A stretch of 64,000 bases of DNA from NCBI GenBank assembly GCA_019359395.1, contig JAHHHK010000004.1:62001-126000 (forward strand). Direction: 5' to 3'. The stretch comes from Komarekiella atlantica HA4396-MV6 (lineage in GTDB: Bacteria; Cyanobacteriota; Cyanobacteriia; Cyanobacteriales; Nostocaceae). The notes below the pieces were generated by a model. The model saw nothing but the letters and a program-made list of their open reading frames with translations, searched no databases and had not been told where the DNA came from. The stretch's first letter is position 1; every line of letters starts with the position of its first letter. Shown here in pieces: positions 52,690 to 62,332 of the stretch. Made by a program: the position numbers and the translations under genes.

Positions 52690-52868
52690 GGGGAATAAGC
52701 GCGAGAAGTTTAAACATAAAGCAGAACTATCGCAGTGATCCTGTTGAGCAATAACCAACATTGGGAATACTAAAACAGCAGAGGCAATAGCCTCAGAGAA
52801 CCTCAGAAAGTGTTGGTGTATATAAACTCCAACCATCGGAGGCTAAAACTACCAACAGGATTTCAGGA

Positions 52869-55800
52869 ATGCAAGAGGACAATACCCTTCATCAACCACA
52901 AGAACTCGCTAGTAATTGTCCGCTTAAAAACCCACAGGAAAATCTCTCTGTTGCCTTTCTACTCCAGATCATCGACTGTCTAGAAGACCCAATTTTTGTT
53001 AAAGACCACCAGCATCGTTGGGTACTGCTCAACGATGCCTTCTGTAAGTTCTTGGGGCATAACCGAGAAGAACTAATTGGTAAGTCAGATTATGATTTTT
53101 TCTTGAAAGCGGAAGCTGATGTGTTTTGGGAAAAAGACGAACTGGTTTTTACCACAGGTATTACCAACGAGAATGAGGAATCTTTTACTGATACTCAGGG
53201 GCAAACGCGCTTTATATCTACCAGAAAATGTTTATTTGAAGGTGATGCAGGTAGTAAGTTTTTAGTTGGTACTATTCGGGACATAACGCAGTATAAGCAA
53301 GTTGAAGCTGAACAACGCCAGTCAAAACACCTGCTACAACTAGTAATGGATAACATCCCTCAGTCTATTTTTTGGAAAGACCGTAATTCGGTTTATCTGG
53401 GCTGTAATCGGAACTTTGCCCGTGATGCATGTGTGATCCCAGATCAGATCGTCGGGTTGAATGATTATGATTTGCCCTGGAAAAAAGAAGAGTCTGACTG
53501 GTATCGGGAATGCGATCGCCGTGTGATGGAATCAGGCATACCAGAATTGCACATTATCGAAACACAACAAAAGGCTGATGGCAAGCAGTATTGGTCAGAT
53601 ATCAATAAAATCCCACTACACGATACTCACGGGAATGTAGTCGGTATCCTTGGTACTTACGAAGACATTACCGAGCGCAAACTAACGGAGGAAGCTTTAC
53701 GTCAAAGTGAGGCAAAATTACAGAAGCTATCGGCAAATGTGCCGGGAATGCTCTACCAGTTTATGCTGCATCCTAATGGCTCACTCTCCTTGCCCTATGT
53801 AAATTCTGGCTCTTATGATCTGTATGGTTTGACGCCAGAAGAGATTCAAGCCGATCCCAGCTTGATAATTTCAATTGTCCATGCAGATGAACATGAGGAT
53901 TTTGTACAATCCATCAGTGTTTCTGCCCAAACCTTGCAACCTTGGCAGTGGGAAGGACGAATTGTTTTACCTGACGGACAAGTTAAATGGCTACAGGGTG
54001 TATCGCGTCCAGAACAGCAAGCAGATGGGTCGATTCTTTGGGATGGTTTAATAATAGACATAACCCGTAGTAAGCAGGCAGAAAAGGCACTCCAGCAAGC
54101 TTATGCAGAACTAGAAAGACGGGTAGAAGAACGGACTCAACAACTGGCACAAAGTAATGAGGCGCTACAGGCTGAGATTGCTGAACGGCAACAAGCAGAA
54201 GTAGAATTGAGGGCTTCGCAACAAAGGCTAGCGCTTTTGATTCAACAAACACCAATAGGTGTAATTGAATGGAACACTAAATTTGAGGTTCAGGAATGGA
54301 ACCCGGCGGCCGAAAAAATTTTTGGATATAGCAGAAGTGAGGTTCTGGGTCGTTATTTTGAGTTTTTAGTTCCTGAGTCTGTTAGAGAACACGTCAAGCA
54401 CTTAACATCTGCTCTTTTAAGGCAACAAGGGGGAACTTCAAGTGTGAACGAGAACCTGACAGCAGACAATAGAACAATTATCTGCGATTGGTATAACAGC
54501 CCGTTAGTAGCCGTAAATGGTGAGGTGATTGGTGTGGCATCAATGGTGCTTGACATCACAGAGCGCAAACAAGTAGAGCAAAGTCTGATACTTTATAAGC
54601 AAGCTGTGGAAAGCTCAAGTGATGCGATCGCAATAGCAGATGCAGCAGGTAATCACGTATACCAAAATCCGGCATTTTGCAAATTGTATGAATGCCAAAC
54701 CGTAAAGGACTTTATCGCATTTGGCGGATTTTCTGCTGTCTTCACTGACTCAGTAGTTGCCCAAGAGATATGGCAAGCTACTATTTCGGGTGAATCTTGG
54801 ATCGGTGAGATTGAACAACAATCTACTAGTGGTCGGAGTATACAGACCTTCCTAAGATCTTATGCTCTAAAGGACTCCACAGGCCAGAACATCGGTTTGG
54901 TTGGTGCAATTACCGATATCACAGAGCGCAAACGGGCAGAAACTCAACTACAAGAGAAAGAGCAATTCCTCCGCAGTGTCTATGATGGGACTGAAAATCC
55001 TATATTTGTGCTGGATATTGTAGCCGAAGGTGAGTGCTACTATACAGGTTGGAACCCTGCTACAGAGCGTGCTACTGGTATAAGTAGCAAAGAGATAATC
55101 GGTGCAACACCAGAAGCGGTACATGGTTTAGTTGAAGGTGTAGGAGTACATCAGAGATACTTGAGATGCTTAGAAGTAGGTACGTCCATTACTTACGAAG
55201 AGTGTCTGACTTTCCAGGATCAGGAAACTTGGTGGCTAACTACAATTAATCCACTCAAAGATAGTGAAGGTAGAATCTATCGATTGGTGGGGACTACACA
55301 TAATATCACTGAGCGCGTACAGGCAGAAACTCAGCTAAAGCTGCGAACAGAAGATTTAGAAATAGCCCTCCAGGAACTCCAGAAAACTCAAATGCAGCTT
55401 GTCCAAAGCGAGAAGATGTCGGGGCTGGGACAACTAGTAGCAGGTGTTGCCCACGAAATCAACAATCCTGTCAACTTCATTTACGGCAATCTCACCCATG
55501 CCAATGACTACATTCAAGACTTGGTAGGACTTGTACAAATCTACCAGCAATACTATCCCCATCCCACACCTCAAGTTCAAGAATTAGCAGCAGAGATAGA
55601 GTTAGAATTCTTAATAGAAGACTTGCCCAAACTGCTCAACTCAATGAAAGTTGGGGCACAGCGCATTCGGGAGATTGTTTTATCCTTACGCAACTTCTCC
55701 CGCATGGATGAAGCCGATATGAAAGAGGTAAATATCCATGAAGGAATTGATAGTACTTTGATGATTCTAGAACATCGCATTAAAGCTACACCTAATCGCT

Positions 55801-56300
55801 GTGCCATTCAAGTTATTAAAGAGTACAGCGATTTACCTTTAGTGGAATGTTATGCTGGGCAACTAAACCAGGTATTTATGAATATTTTGGCGAATGCAAT
55901 TGATGCTTTGGAAGAGTCATTAGTCAGTGGTCATTTGTCATTTGTAAAGAACTCTGGACAAAAAGAAAAGTCTGAGCGCCAGGTCGAGGCTAATAGAACT
56001 TTAGGGACAAATGACAGAGAACAAATGATCTCTCCAAAAATTCAAATTTCTACCCAATTATTAGAGTTAAATCAAGTAACAATTCGCATTACCGACAACG
56101 GGCTAGGAATCTCAGAAGAAGTAAAACAACGACTGTTTGATCCTTTCTTTAGTACTAAACCTATTGGTCAAGGCACTGGTATGGGGCTATCTATTAGCTA
56201 CCAGATTATTTCACAAAAACATGGAGGTACTTTAGAATGTATTTCGCAGCCAGGATGTGGGGCTGAGTTTGTAATTTCTATTCCTCTTCGTCAAGGGTAA
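52869..56300 (+). CDS. Multi-PAS sensor histidine kinase
   Basis: A 1143-residue soluble kinase with no membrane segment. About six PAS/PAC units in tandem lie between residues 25 and 820 (PAC ends such as [56 protein letters not shown]), with a coiled coil at about 400-450. HisKA follows with His862 in [12 protein letters not shown]. The HATPase has [10 protein letters not shown] (N box), DNGLGISEE and [13 protein letters not shown] ~40-residue low-complexity insert interrupts the HATPase after the N box. The phospho-acceptor is not encoded next to it; the nearby PP2C/STAS pair may share a signalling module. Confidence 0.93.
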   Translation: MQEDNTLHQPQELASNCPLKNPQENLSVAFLLQIIDCLEDPIFVKDHQHRWVLLNDAFCKFLGHNREELIGKSDYDFFLKAEADVFWEKDELVFTTGITNENEESFTDTQGQTRFISTRKCLFEGDAGSKFLVGTIRDITQYKQVEAEQRQSKHLLQLVMDNIPQSIFWKDRNSVYLGCNRNFARDACVIPDQIVGLNDYDLPWKKEESDWYRECDRRVMESGIPELHIIETQQKADGKQYWSDINKIPLHDTHGNVVGILGTYEDITERKLTEEALRQSEAKLQKLSANVPGMLYQFMLHPNGSLSLPYVNSGSYDLYGLTPEEIQADPSLIISIVHADEHEDFVQSISVSAQTLQPWQWEGRIVLPDGQVKWLQGVSRPEQQADGSILWDGLIIDITRSKQAEKALQQAYAELERRVEERTQQLAQSNEALQAEIAERQQAEVELRASQQRLALLIQQTPIGVIEWNTKFEVQEWNPAAEKIFGYSRSEVLGRYFEFLVPESVREHVKHLTSALLRQQGGTSSVNENLTADNRTIICDWYNSPLVAVNGEVIGVASMVLDITERKQVEQSLILYKQAVESSSDAIAIADAAGNHVYQNPAFCKLYECQTVKDFIAFGGFSAVFTDSVVAQEIWQATISGESWIGEIEQQSTSGRSIQTFLRSYALKDSTGQNIGLVGAITDITERKRAETQLQEKEQFLRSVYDGTENPIFVLDIVAEGECYYTGWNPATERATGISSKEIIGATPEAVHGLVEGVGVHQRYLRCLEVGTSITYEECLTFQDQETWWLTTINPLKDSEGRIYRLVGTTHNITERVQAETQLKLRTEDLEIALQELQKTQMQLVQSEKMSGLGQLVAGVAHEINNPVNFIYGNLTHANDYIQDLVGLVQIYQQYYPHPTPQVQELAAEIELEFLIEDLPKLLNSMKVGAQRIREIVLSLRNFSRMDEADMKEVNIHEGIDSTLMILEHRIKATPNRCAIQVIKEYSDLPLVECYAGQLNQVFMNILANAIDALEESLVSGHLSFVKNSGQKEKSERQVEANRTLGTNDREQMISPKIQISTQLLELNQVTIRITDNGLGISEEVKQRLFDPFFSTKPIGQGTGMGLSISYQIISQKHGGTLECISQPGCGAEFVISIPLRQG
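55918..56030 (+). repeat. In-frame repeat insert inside the kinase gene
   Basis: The DNA between the N box and the next conserved strand holds AGTCAGTGGTCATTTGTCAT at one end and ACAAATGACAGAGAACAAAT at the other. These are inverted copies of TCATTTGT words common in the intergenic repeats here. It encodes roughly residues 1017-1057 without breaking the frame. Confidence 0.65.
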
Positions 56301-56837
56301 TTTACTTAATCTGTAGGCTTGAGATTGGTACTCATGAAAGCAAAATTAGCGATACTTTATCAATCTATCCATTACTAAAACCCTGATGGCTTGAGAGTTA
56401 TATAATTGTTTTTTGTATAAATTTAAGGAGCGATCGCTACTTTTAAGTTACTTGATATGACTACTATTAACTAACGAGCATCATCAGTCATATTTATTTG
56501 CACGCTTTCACTTCAAGGAGCCAGAGAGTGATTATAAGTTAATAATTAGTTTTTTTCAAAAAAAATAAATACTTCAATTGATAATACCTGATTCAGCAGT
56601 GCTGAGAAAGCATCTAAGGCTTATAAGTCCTAATTTTTATCTGGTAAGCATTTTTTAAATGATATATGATTAGGATATACTAACGAAAACAGAACATCAT
56701 TTATACCATTTCTCTATGAAGATGCACTAAATCTGACCTCTCTGTAGTCCTCTCAATTAGGAGAAACGGCAATAGCTGGGGCAAAATAAAGTGTATCTTT
56801 GCACAGAATTGGTATTACACAAATCAGGTGAGATATT
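56301..56837. other. Intergenic region, no gene seen
   Basis: 537 bp, AT-rich, between two plus-strand genes. No open frame of note. The final bases AGGTGAGATATT form the ribosome site of the STAS gene. The promoter of the STAS gene is expected here. Confidence 0.45.
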
Positions 56838-57164
56838 ATGAGAGAACAAGTCAAAGTTATTAAGCTCAGCGGAAATTTAAATGCTACAACCTCACAAGAC
56901 TTTCGGCAAAATATTACTACGATTCTAGAAAGTGGGGCAAAAATCGTATTAGTTGATTTTCAAGATGTGACATTTATGGATAGTTCTGGTTTGGGTGCTC
57001 TGGTATTAGCGTTCAAAACATTACGAGCAGCAGATAGCAAGCTTGTTGTCTGCTCAATTAATGAGCAAGTTAGAATATTATTTGAACTAACTAATATGGA
57101 TAAGGTATTTGAAATCTTTCCCAGCCAAGAAGCATTCAATCAGGTTTTAGTTTCGCAAAACTAA
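56838..57164 (+). CDS. STAS-domain anti-sigma factor antagonist
   Basis: 108 residues, one STAS domain: VKVIKLSGNLNATTSQDFRQ, VLVDFQDVTFMDSSGLGALV with the phosphorylatable Ser49/Ser50, and LVVCSINEQVRILFELTNM. In partner switching, the unphosphorylated antagonist sequesters an anti-sigma factor or kinase, and a PP2C phosphatase reactivates it. A PP2C gene converges on it with a single base between stop codons. No anti-sigma kinase gene is present nearby. Confidence 0.93.
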   Translation: MREQVKVIKLSGNLNATTSQDFRQNITTILESGAKIVLVDFQDVTFMDSSGLGALVLAFKTLRAADSKLVVCSINEQVRILFELTNMDKVFEIFPSQEAFNQVLVSQN

Positions 57165-57165
57165 A

Positions 57166-58302
57166 TTAATCAAACTGAATCTGAAGTATAGATAAATCAT
57201 CATCAAAAGCCTCTTTGGAGTTCAAAGTGATTAGGTAGTTTAATATCTGTTCAAGTTGGTAGTTAAAAGGATGCTGTAGGCTAACTAATAGCTGAATAAA
57301 AGCATCCAAACTCCAAAGAGTGCCATCAGATTTAGTAATTTCATAAGCACCGTCACTAAAAATATAAAGGGTGCTAAAATTTTCAATATTGCAAAACCCA
57401 TCAACATATTTTGCCTCTGGAAACATCCCGATTGGCATACCGGGTGTTTTTAAATATTTAACTTCAGTGATTTTTTGATTTGTACAAGAGACTAAAATTG
57501 CTGGTGGATGACCTGCACTAGCATAAATTAACTGGCGCTTAACTCGGTTATAAACACCGTACCAGATTGTAAAGTATTTATCATTTTGATAACTCATCTG
57601 AAATGTATCATTCAAAGCCGTCAGTACATCACTAGGTTGATAATAATTCAAGCTTTTGAGGGCACGAGAACGCAGTAGATTCAGTACTGACACTGAAGGT
57701 AGAGTAGCTTTTAGTCCATGTCCGGCTGTATCTAGTAGATAAATTGCCAGATAATCGGAATCGAGCCAGTAATAATCGAAACAATCGCCACCAAGTTGCC
57801 GCGATGGAATAAATCGAAAATTTATGTTAAAAGGTTCAGTTATAGGTGGAGGTAGAAGCGATCGCACATATTCTGCTGCTTCTGCCATTTCTGCTTCTAA
57901 AAGCAGCTTTTGCGTTTGTAAATCCCGGCTCAACTGATGCAGGCGCAATCCCGCTCTTACCCTTGCTTGTAATTCATTTTGCTCGATGGGTTTGGAGATA
58001 AAATCATCAGCACCAGCGTCTAAACCCTTAACACAATCGGCGACTGAATCTAAGGATGTTAATAAAATAAAAAATGTCGTAGATAATTTGGGGTCTGTTT
58101 TGATGCGGTGACAGACTTCTAGCCCATTCAAACCTGGCATAATCCAATCACAAATAATTAGTGCTGGATTGCAAGCCAGGGCCTTTTCTATTCCCTCTTC
58201 TCCGCTACTAGCAGCAACTACCTCATAACCCTGTTTTTCCAACATCCTTTTCAGGAGTATTTTCATTGTATGGTCGTCATCAATTATTAGTATTTGAAAC
58301 AT
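57166..58302 (-). CDS. Response regulator with PP2C (RsbU/SpoIIE-type) phosphatase domain
   Basis: 378 residues. The N-terminal receiver (1-120) has IIDDDHTM, phospho-Asp in ALIICDWIMPGLNG and the Lys in DFISKPIE. A short coiled linker follows. The PP2C-type phosphatase (about 150-378) has metal-binding motifs GGDCFDYYWL, YLLDTAGHGLKATL, ASAGHPPAILV, IFSDGAYE and DDDLSILQI. Phosphorylation of the receiver by a kinase probably controls dephosphorylation of a STAS protein, and the convergent STAS gene at 56838 is the obvious candidate. The activating kinase is not defined. Confidence 0.93.
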   Translation of the reverse strand: MFQILIIDDDHTMKILLKRMLEKQGYEVVAASSGEEGIEKALACNPALIICDWIMPGLNGLEVCHRIKTDPKLSTTFFILLTSLDSVADCVKGLDAGADDFISKPIEQNELQARVRAGLRLHQLSRDLQTQKLLLEAEMAEAAEYVRSLLPPPITEPFNINFRFIPSRQLGGDCFDYYWLDSDYLAIYLLDTAGHGLKATLPSVSVLNLLRSRALKSLNYYQPSDVLTALNDTFQMSYQNDKYFTIWYGVYNRVKRQLIYASAGHPPAILVSCTNQKITEVKYLKTPGMPIGMFPEAKYVDGFCNIENFSTLYIFSDGAYEITKSDGTLWSLDAFIQLLVSLQHPFNYQLEQILNYLITLNSKEAFDDDLSILQIQFD

Positions 58303-58450
58303 AGAAGGCTGCGGGCAACAATAATTAATAATTGGATTAAAAAATAGAAATATAGTTAAGGCTAATAGGTTAGCAGTATCAATACAGAGATTCTACTAAC
58401 CCATTCTCAATTGTCCACCGAATTTATCACCTTTTGACAGTCATAAAATA

Positions 58451-59218
58451 TTATGGCGGTGAAAGAGGATTTAGCCACAAGAGAATGATCCGTTTTAATT
58501 GATTCAAATCGCGGTATGCTTCTTGTTTGAACCATTGCCCTAGGGCGTCAAAGGGGGTGAAAGATGATCCAGTCTGCCATTTGATGTCTTGACCTAAAGG
58601 TGTGGTGTGAGTTCCAGGTAATGTTTGTGCTGTCACCATCTCAGGAAAGCGTTCTTGTAAAATTTTGGTTAAAGCTGCCGATTGGTCGATGGTGTCATTG
58701 CTAAATTTTATTAATAAATTGCGCCGAATATTGTATCGTTCTTGTACGAGCTTGTTAGTTTCCAATGGTGTGGGGGTAAACTCGATCGCAAAAGTAGAAT
58801 TGAACTGTTCGACTAAAGGGATAGCTTCCCTGGCGGCGTAGTTGTTAAAGGATATCAAGATATTGCCGGCGCGTTCTACTTTAAAGAGGCTGCCAATCAA
58901 TAAGTGGAGTTTACAGCCCATACTGTGTCCAATACCGTAGATGGGAAGATAGAGCTTGCGTAATGCTGCGGTGTCGTGTAAACGTTCGAGAGTGCGATCA
59001 AAGTTTAGGAGTACAGTTTTAGCGATCGCAGTATGATCCAACGTGTTAACAAAAGGCGTAGCAATTACAACATAACCTTTACTTGCCAACTGTTCTAGTA
59101 ACCAACGGTAAGTAATGTGGGGTGCAGTGGCGACGAATGCACCTCCCAAAAAATGGATGATACCGATGGGATGTTGCGGAATGATTACCCAGTTACCTCT
59201 GACTTCTTTCCAGTCCAT
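58451..59218 (-). CDS. DUF1350-family alpha/beta-hydrolase-like protein
   Basis: 255 residues. GNWVIIPQHPIGIIHFLGGA and the nucleophile-elbow-like YGIGHSMGCKLHLLIGS are typical of DUF1350 proteins, present in cyanobacteria and plastids. GHSMG fits the GxSxG of alpha/beta hydrolases. Late acidic and His residues (FSNDTID, GTHTTPL) could complete a triad. Function is not established. No membrane segment or signal peptide. Confidence 0.9.
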   Translation of the reverse strand: MDWKEVRGNWVIIPQHPIGIIHFLGGAFVATAPHITYRWLLEQLASKGYVVIATPFVNTLDHTAIAKTVLLNFDRTLERLHDTAALRKLYLPIYGIGHSMGCKLHLLIGSLFKVERAGNILISFNNYAAREAIPLVEQFNSTFAIEFTPTPLETNKLVQERYNIRRNLLIKFSNDTIDQSAALTKILQERFPEMVTAQTLPGTHTTPLGQDIKWQTGSSFTPFDALGQWFKQEAYRDLNQLKRIILLWLNPLSPP

Positions 59219-59396
59219 GCTAATGAGCGATCGCTTCAGGGATATTCTTTATGTTAAACCGGAGATTGTAGTCGTGAGGAGGATTATAGAAAAAGCCATT
59301 GAGGATGCAAAGCACAGAAAAAGCAATGCCTACGGCTGGCTATGCCTACGTTCTTTCTAACTGACTCGCTCCACGTAATTCTCATGATTATTCGTT

Positions 59397-60194
59397 TTAA
59401 CGCTGACTCTGCAACCTTCTCATTTCATGTTGCACATCTAATGCAATCTGTAGTGCTTCATTGAGTAATCTTCCATGCTCAGTAGCCTGTTCAGTTACTT
59501 GCATAGTTGTTAAAGTTGCTAAATTATTGACAAACAATTCTGTATTACTGAGAATAAAGTTTTTATTTTCTCTCAAAATCTTTTCTGTCTTCAAAGCACG
59601 GACTAAATCGATTCTTGTAAGTTTCAGTGCTTCGATAACTTTTTCTCTTTCTTTTATACTCACTTCTGGATTACCAGCTTCTTCTATTTGATCATTAATA
59701 TCTATTGCTTTAATTACATCATTATATCTATTAACATCATTTAACAAAACTAATAAAGAATTTGTCATATTTAATTTAACAAATTTGCTATTTTTCTTCC
59801 ACATTAAATATAAGACAGTTTGGATAACTCCACCCACCCAAAGACCTAATAGTATTAACAATATCCAAGATGGAATTGTTATCCATGTAGCGAATAATTT
59901 GATAATTACATCAAATAAAATATAGCAAAAAACAATTGTGGAAAAGCCAATAAAAACTACAGTTGCTCCTTCAGAACCTTTAATTTTTTTTAGAAAGTTT
60001 ACTCCCAAGTTTTTGAGAGGATTTATAATAATTATAAGTTGATCATTAACAGGTAAATTAGTCAGCTTTTGTAATTCTTTCTGACTAATCTCTAAGCCTT
60101 GTAAATCATCCCTCACAGCTTTCAAATCCTTGGCAGAATAGTTATTTAGTATAATATAGCAACCAAATTTCTGGAATGCTAAGCAAGCAGGCAT
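59397..60194 (-). CDS. Membrane protein with helical tail, unknown function
   Basis: 265 residues. The N-terminal ~85 residues are mixed. Two adjacent membrane segments (ATVVFIGFSTIVFCYILF and WITIPSWILLILLGLWVGGV) are followed by a long helical tail with heptad-like Leu/Ile spacing (about 140-265). No family recognised. It lies at the left border of the toxin-antitoxin region, on the same strand as those genes. Confidence 0.7.
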   Translation of the reverse strand: MPACLAFQKFGCYIILNNYSAKDLKAVRDDLQGLEISQKELQKLTNLPVNDQLIIIINPLKNLGVNFLKKIKGSEGATVVFIGFSTIVFCYILFDVIIKLFATWITIPSWILLILLGLWVGGVIQTVLYLMWKKNSKFVKLNMTNSLLVLLNDVNRYNDVIKAIDINDQIEEAGNPEVSIKEREKVIEALKLTRIDLVRALKTEKILRENKNFILSNTELFVNNLATLTTMQVTEQATEHGRLLNEALQIALDVQHEMRRLQSQR

Positions 60195-60318
60195 TTTGTC
60201 CTAAATTTTTTATGCAAATTAATACTTCTAGGCTAAGGATAGATTTTTGTACAATCTGATACTCATTTGCAAAGATAACTAGTCATATTCTAAAGATTGC
60301 TACATACTATCAGATGAA

Positions 60319-60570
60319 TTACTGATGAATCTGAGTAAATAAAGCATAGCCGCTAACAATAAAAATGAAAAGGGTAGCGGCTGAAAAGATTACTACATCT
60401 CTGACAATAAATAAAATCCAATCTTTTCTTAGTTCTTGTTTAAACTTGAGTTCTTGCAGCTTTCGCTCAAGTTCTGCTACTTCGTATGACTGTAAGTTTA
60501 CTATTAATACAGTTAATGGCTTGTCGCCTTTGCTAGCAATTATTTTTGATAAATCTATTAAATCTGTCAT
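60319..60570 (-). CDS. Small tail-anchored membrane protein
   Basis: 83 residues from ATG 60570 (an earlier in-frame start lies inside the preceding antitoxin gene and is unlikely). MTDLIDLSKIIASKGDKPLT, a coiled-coil-like LERKLQELKFKQELRKDW, then one hydrophobic segment near the C-terminus (VVIFSAATLFIFIVSGYALF). It starts 4 bp after the antitoxin-like gene stop, so the two are co-transcribed. Unknown function; the position where a toxin might be expected is notable, but it has no PIN motif. Confidence 0.65.
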   Translation of the reverse strand: MTDLIDLSKIIASKGDKPLTVLIVNLQSYEVAELERKLQELKFKQELRKDWILFIVRDVVIFSAATLFIFIVSGYALFTQIHQ

Positions 60571-60574
60571 GCTG

Positions 60575-60802
60575 TTAGATGCCAATAACTTCAGCTTCAA
60601 GGTTTTGGTTTTCGTCTGCAATCCAGAGATGCTTACCTTTTTGCTTAGCTTCTACTGCGACTTCCATAAGTGCGATCGCTTTTACAAATACCTCAGCATT
60701 ATCTCCACTAATCTGTTGAGCTATTTTGTTTAATGTCTCATAAAGCTCTGGCGACAAATCTAAAATTATTTGAATTCGTTGGGTTGTTTCTGGTAAAATC
60801 AT
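60575..60802 (-). CDS. Ribbon-helix-helix-like antitoxin-type protein
   Basis: 75 residues: RIQIILDLSPELYETLNKIA, QQISGDNAEVFVKAIALMEV, then a tail with AKQKGKHLWIADENQNLEAE. The beginning matches the N-terminus of the antitoxin at 61007-61366 (VRLNLDLSPELNQILDELAE), a ribbon-helix-helix arrangement. Its start overlaps the truncated vapC by 65 bp, showing that a junction between two TA loci formed here. Confidence 0.72.
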   Translation of the reverse strand: MILPETTQRIQIILDLSPELYETLNKIAQQISGDNAEVFVKAIALMEVAVEAKQKGKHLWIADENQNLEAEVIGI

Positions 60803-61010
60803 TTATATGACGTAAGTTTTGAATAAAGTCTTCTGCACGAGTTAAATTTTCTACTACTCGTCGAGAATTATAAGCACCGAAATACAACTCAGCAACGGTA
60901 ATACTACAAATACAAATTTGCTCCCATCCTATTTCTCTAACTTTATTCCTAACTGAATTAATATCTTTCATCCAATAAATACAAGTATCGGTATCAAGTA
61001 AATAAGTCAT
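60738..61010 (-). pseudogene. vapC: VapC PIN toxin truncated at its C-terminus
   Basis: The frame of 90 codons begins MTYLLDTDTCIYWMKDINS and continues CSITVAELYFGAYNSRR...AEDFIQNLRH, the first half of a VapC RNase (Asp6 and the Glu in AELYFG). From about residue 69 the sequence is that of the next gene read in another frame (INDFTRNNPTNSN). The C-terminal half, with its two catalytic acidic residues, is lost. Its ATG overlaps the stop of the upstream antitoxin (ATGA). Confidence 0.85.
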
Positions 61011-61366
61011 AGACTGATGTCATTGTTAGAGATAGTACGACTATCATAAATATCTTTGACTATTTCCTCAGTACTACGTTCATCTTCCCAAGGGCCGAGC
61101 CTTTCCATAAATGTGTCTAGTGGATGCGGTTTTGGCTGCTGCTCAGATGAGAAAATGATTTCATTCGCTATCAGTTGATTTGCTTCTGGAACTCCTAATT
61201 TTTTGGTTTCCTCTTTAGCTATAACCATAATTTGCATCAACGTTATAGCCTGACGCAGAACATCACTTTTACTTGTACCTATTTTCTCTGCTAGTTCGTC
61301 TAGTATCTGATTAAGTTCAGGTGACAAATCTAAATTTAAGCGAACCATCTTTTGAGTGTTAGTCAT
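61007..61366 (-). CDS. Antitoxin with ribbon-helix-helix domain
   Basis: 119 residues. The RHH-type N-terminus MVRLNLDLSPELNQILDELA and KIGTSKSDVLRQAITLMQIM (about 7-60) binds operator DNA. The C-terminal part ends ERLGPWEDERSTEEIVKDIY, a typical toxin-neutralising tail. Overlap with the vapC remnant by 4 bp shows an operon order antitoxin-toxin. Because the toxin is truncated the antitoxin is probably relict or trans-acting. Confidence 0.8.
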   Translation of the reverse strand: MTNTQKMVRLNLDLSPELNQILDELAEKIGTSKSDVLRQAITLMQIMVIAKEETKKLGVPEANQLIANEIIFSSEQQPKPHPLDTFMERLGPWEDERSTEEIVKDIYDSRTISNNDISL

Positions 61367-61488
61367 GGTTCCATCCTTGTGTCAAATCTTAAGTACATTA
61401 TAGTTGGCTGAGACTGTAAGATTGACAGCTATAATTCAATAATTTCATAAGGTTATTCTGACTAACATAATAATCCTTGTATATGAGT

Positions 61489-61707
61489 TCATTTGTTTTC
61501 GAGGAATTCATCAACTGTAATTCCTGCCTATCGAATCAAACTTCTAAGTAACCCAGGTGCTAATTCCCGATGATTGGGAATTGATAAAGTTGGTTTTGAT
61601 TCACACCAAAGTATCATGTGGCTTCCTGTTTGGTGATCTAATACATAACCAAATTTTTCAAAAATATTGACAGCTTCCTTACCGGAGATATTTGATAAAC
61701 GTCCCAT
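61489..61707 (-). pseudogene. hicA: HicA toxin with in-frame amber codon
   Basis: From ATG 61707 the frame reads MGRLSNISGKEAVNIFEKFG, then HQTGSHMILWCESKP with the catalytic His of HicA RNases, and PNHRELAPGLLRSLIR. It then meets TAG (61528-61530), and resumes AGITVDEFLENK to a TGA at 61489. HicA homologs have Gln at the stop position (LIRQAGIT), so a single CAG to TAG change explains it. The shortened protein of 59 residues lacks the last helix. The ATG abuts the hicB stop with no gap, giving the order hicB-hicA. Confidence 0.88.
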
Positions 61708-61926
61708 TTATACTACAACTTCCCCAATAAACACTTGCGATTCCTTAACAATATAAGGTTGGCCATGTTTAGCTTGGACGTGAAGATATCCCGTAATGGC
61801 ATCTTTAATATTTTCAATTGCTTCATCTAGTGTTTTGCCTTGACTCACACAGCCTGGAAGTTCAGGAACTTCAGCAACATAACCTTCATATTCTGAATCA
61901 AATGTAAAAATAACTTGGAATTTCAT
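61708..61926 (-). CDS. hicB: HicB-family antitoxin
   Basis: 72 residues: MKFQVIFTFDSEYEGYVAEV, PELPGCVSQGKTLDEAIENI and KDAITGYL, the degenerate RNase H-like fold of HicB. No C-terminal DNA-binding domain is present, as in short HicB proteins. It is followed immediately by the interrupted hicA. A truncated duplicate of its first 34 codons plus upstream DNA lies at 63112-63350. Confidence 0.9.
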   Translation of the reverse strand: MKFQVIFTFDSEYEGYVAEVPELPGCVSQGKTLDEAIENIKDAITGYLHVQAKHGQPYIVKESQVFIGEVVV

Positions 61927-62060
61927 AATAAATTAATCTTCTATAGTCGAGGTTTAGAATAAATATAACGCTCAAATCCTAAGTTTTTTACTTCATACTA
62001 CTAGTAGAGGAGAAATTGCGCGATCGCGCGTGATAAATTAATGTGAACAGTGCGATGTCT
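61834..62060. repeat. Duplicated segment, copy A (with hicB 5' end)
   Basis: About 227 bp covering the beginning of hicB and its upstream DNA reappears at about 63120-63350 with scattered substitutions. The best-conserved part includes AACGCTCAAATCCTAAGTTT and ATTGCGCGATCGCGCGTGAT. Same orientation, 1.3 kb apart. Confidence 0.9.
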
Positions 62061-62117
62061 ACTTCCTAAATTTATCCTCTTGAGTGCATAACGATTGAAA
62101 TGGTGGCTAAAACCAAA

Positions 62118-62222
62118 TTATTCCCGTATTATGCCACAGTAAAAAGCTGCATTATTATACTGCCTAGCAATAAATCCTTTGACGAACGTAAAACAGATAT
62201 CAGTATCAAATAAATAGTTCAC
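62118..62222 (-). pseudogene. vapC: N-terminal remnant of a VapC PIN toxin
   Basis: 34 codons from GTG 62222: MNYLFDTDICFTFVKGFIA then RQYNNAAFYCGIIRE. YLFDTDIC is the PIN N-terminal strand with the first catalytic Asp, as in the truncated vapC at 60738. After residue 19 the likeness is lost. A decayed third PIN gene. Confidence 0.65.
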
Positions 62223-62332
62223 AGATTATAATTGCATAGGCGTAGCTAGCCGTAGGCATCGCTTACAATCCGACTACTTCGGGTGTGGTGATAAATCTCA
62301 GATAATGGTGGGTTATGCTATTTCTAATTAGC

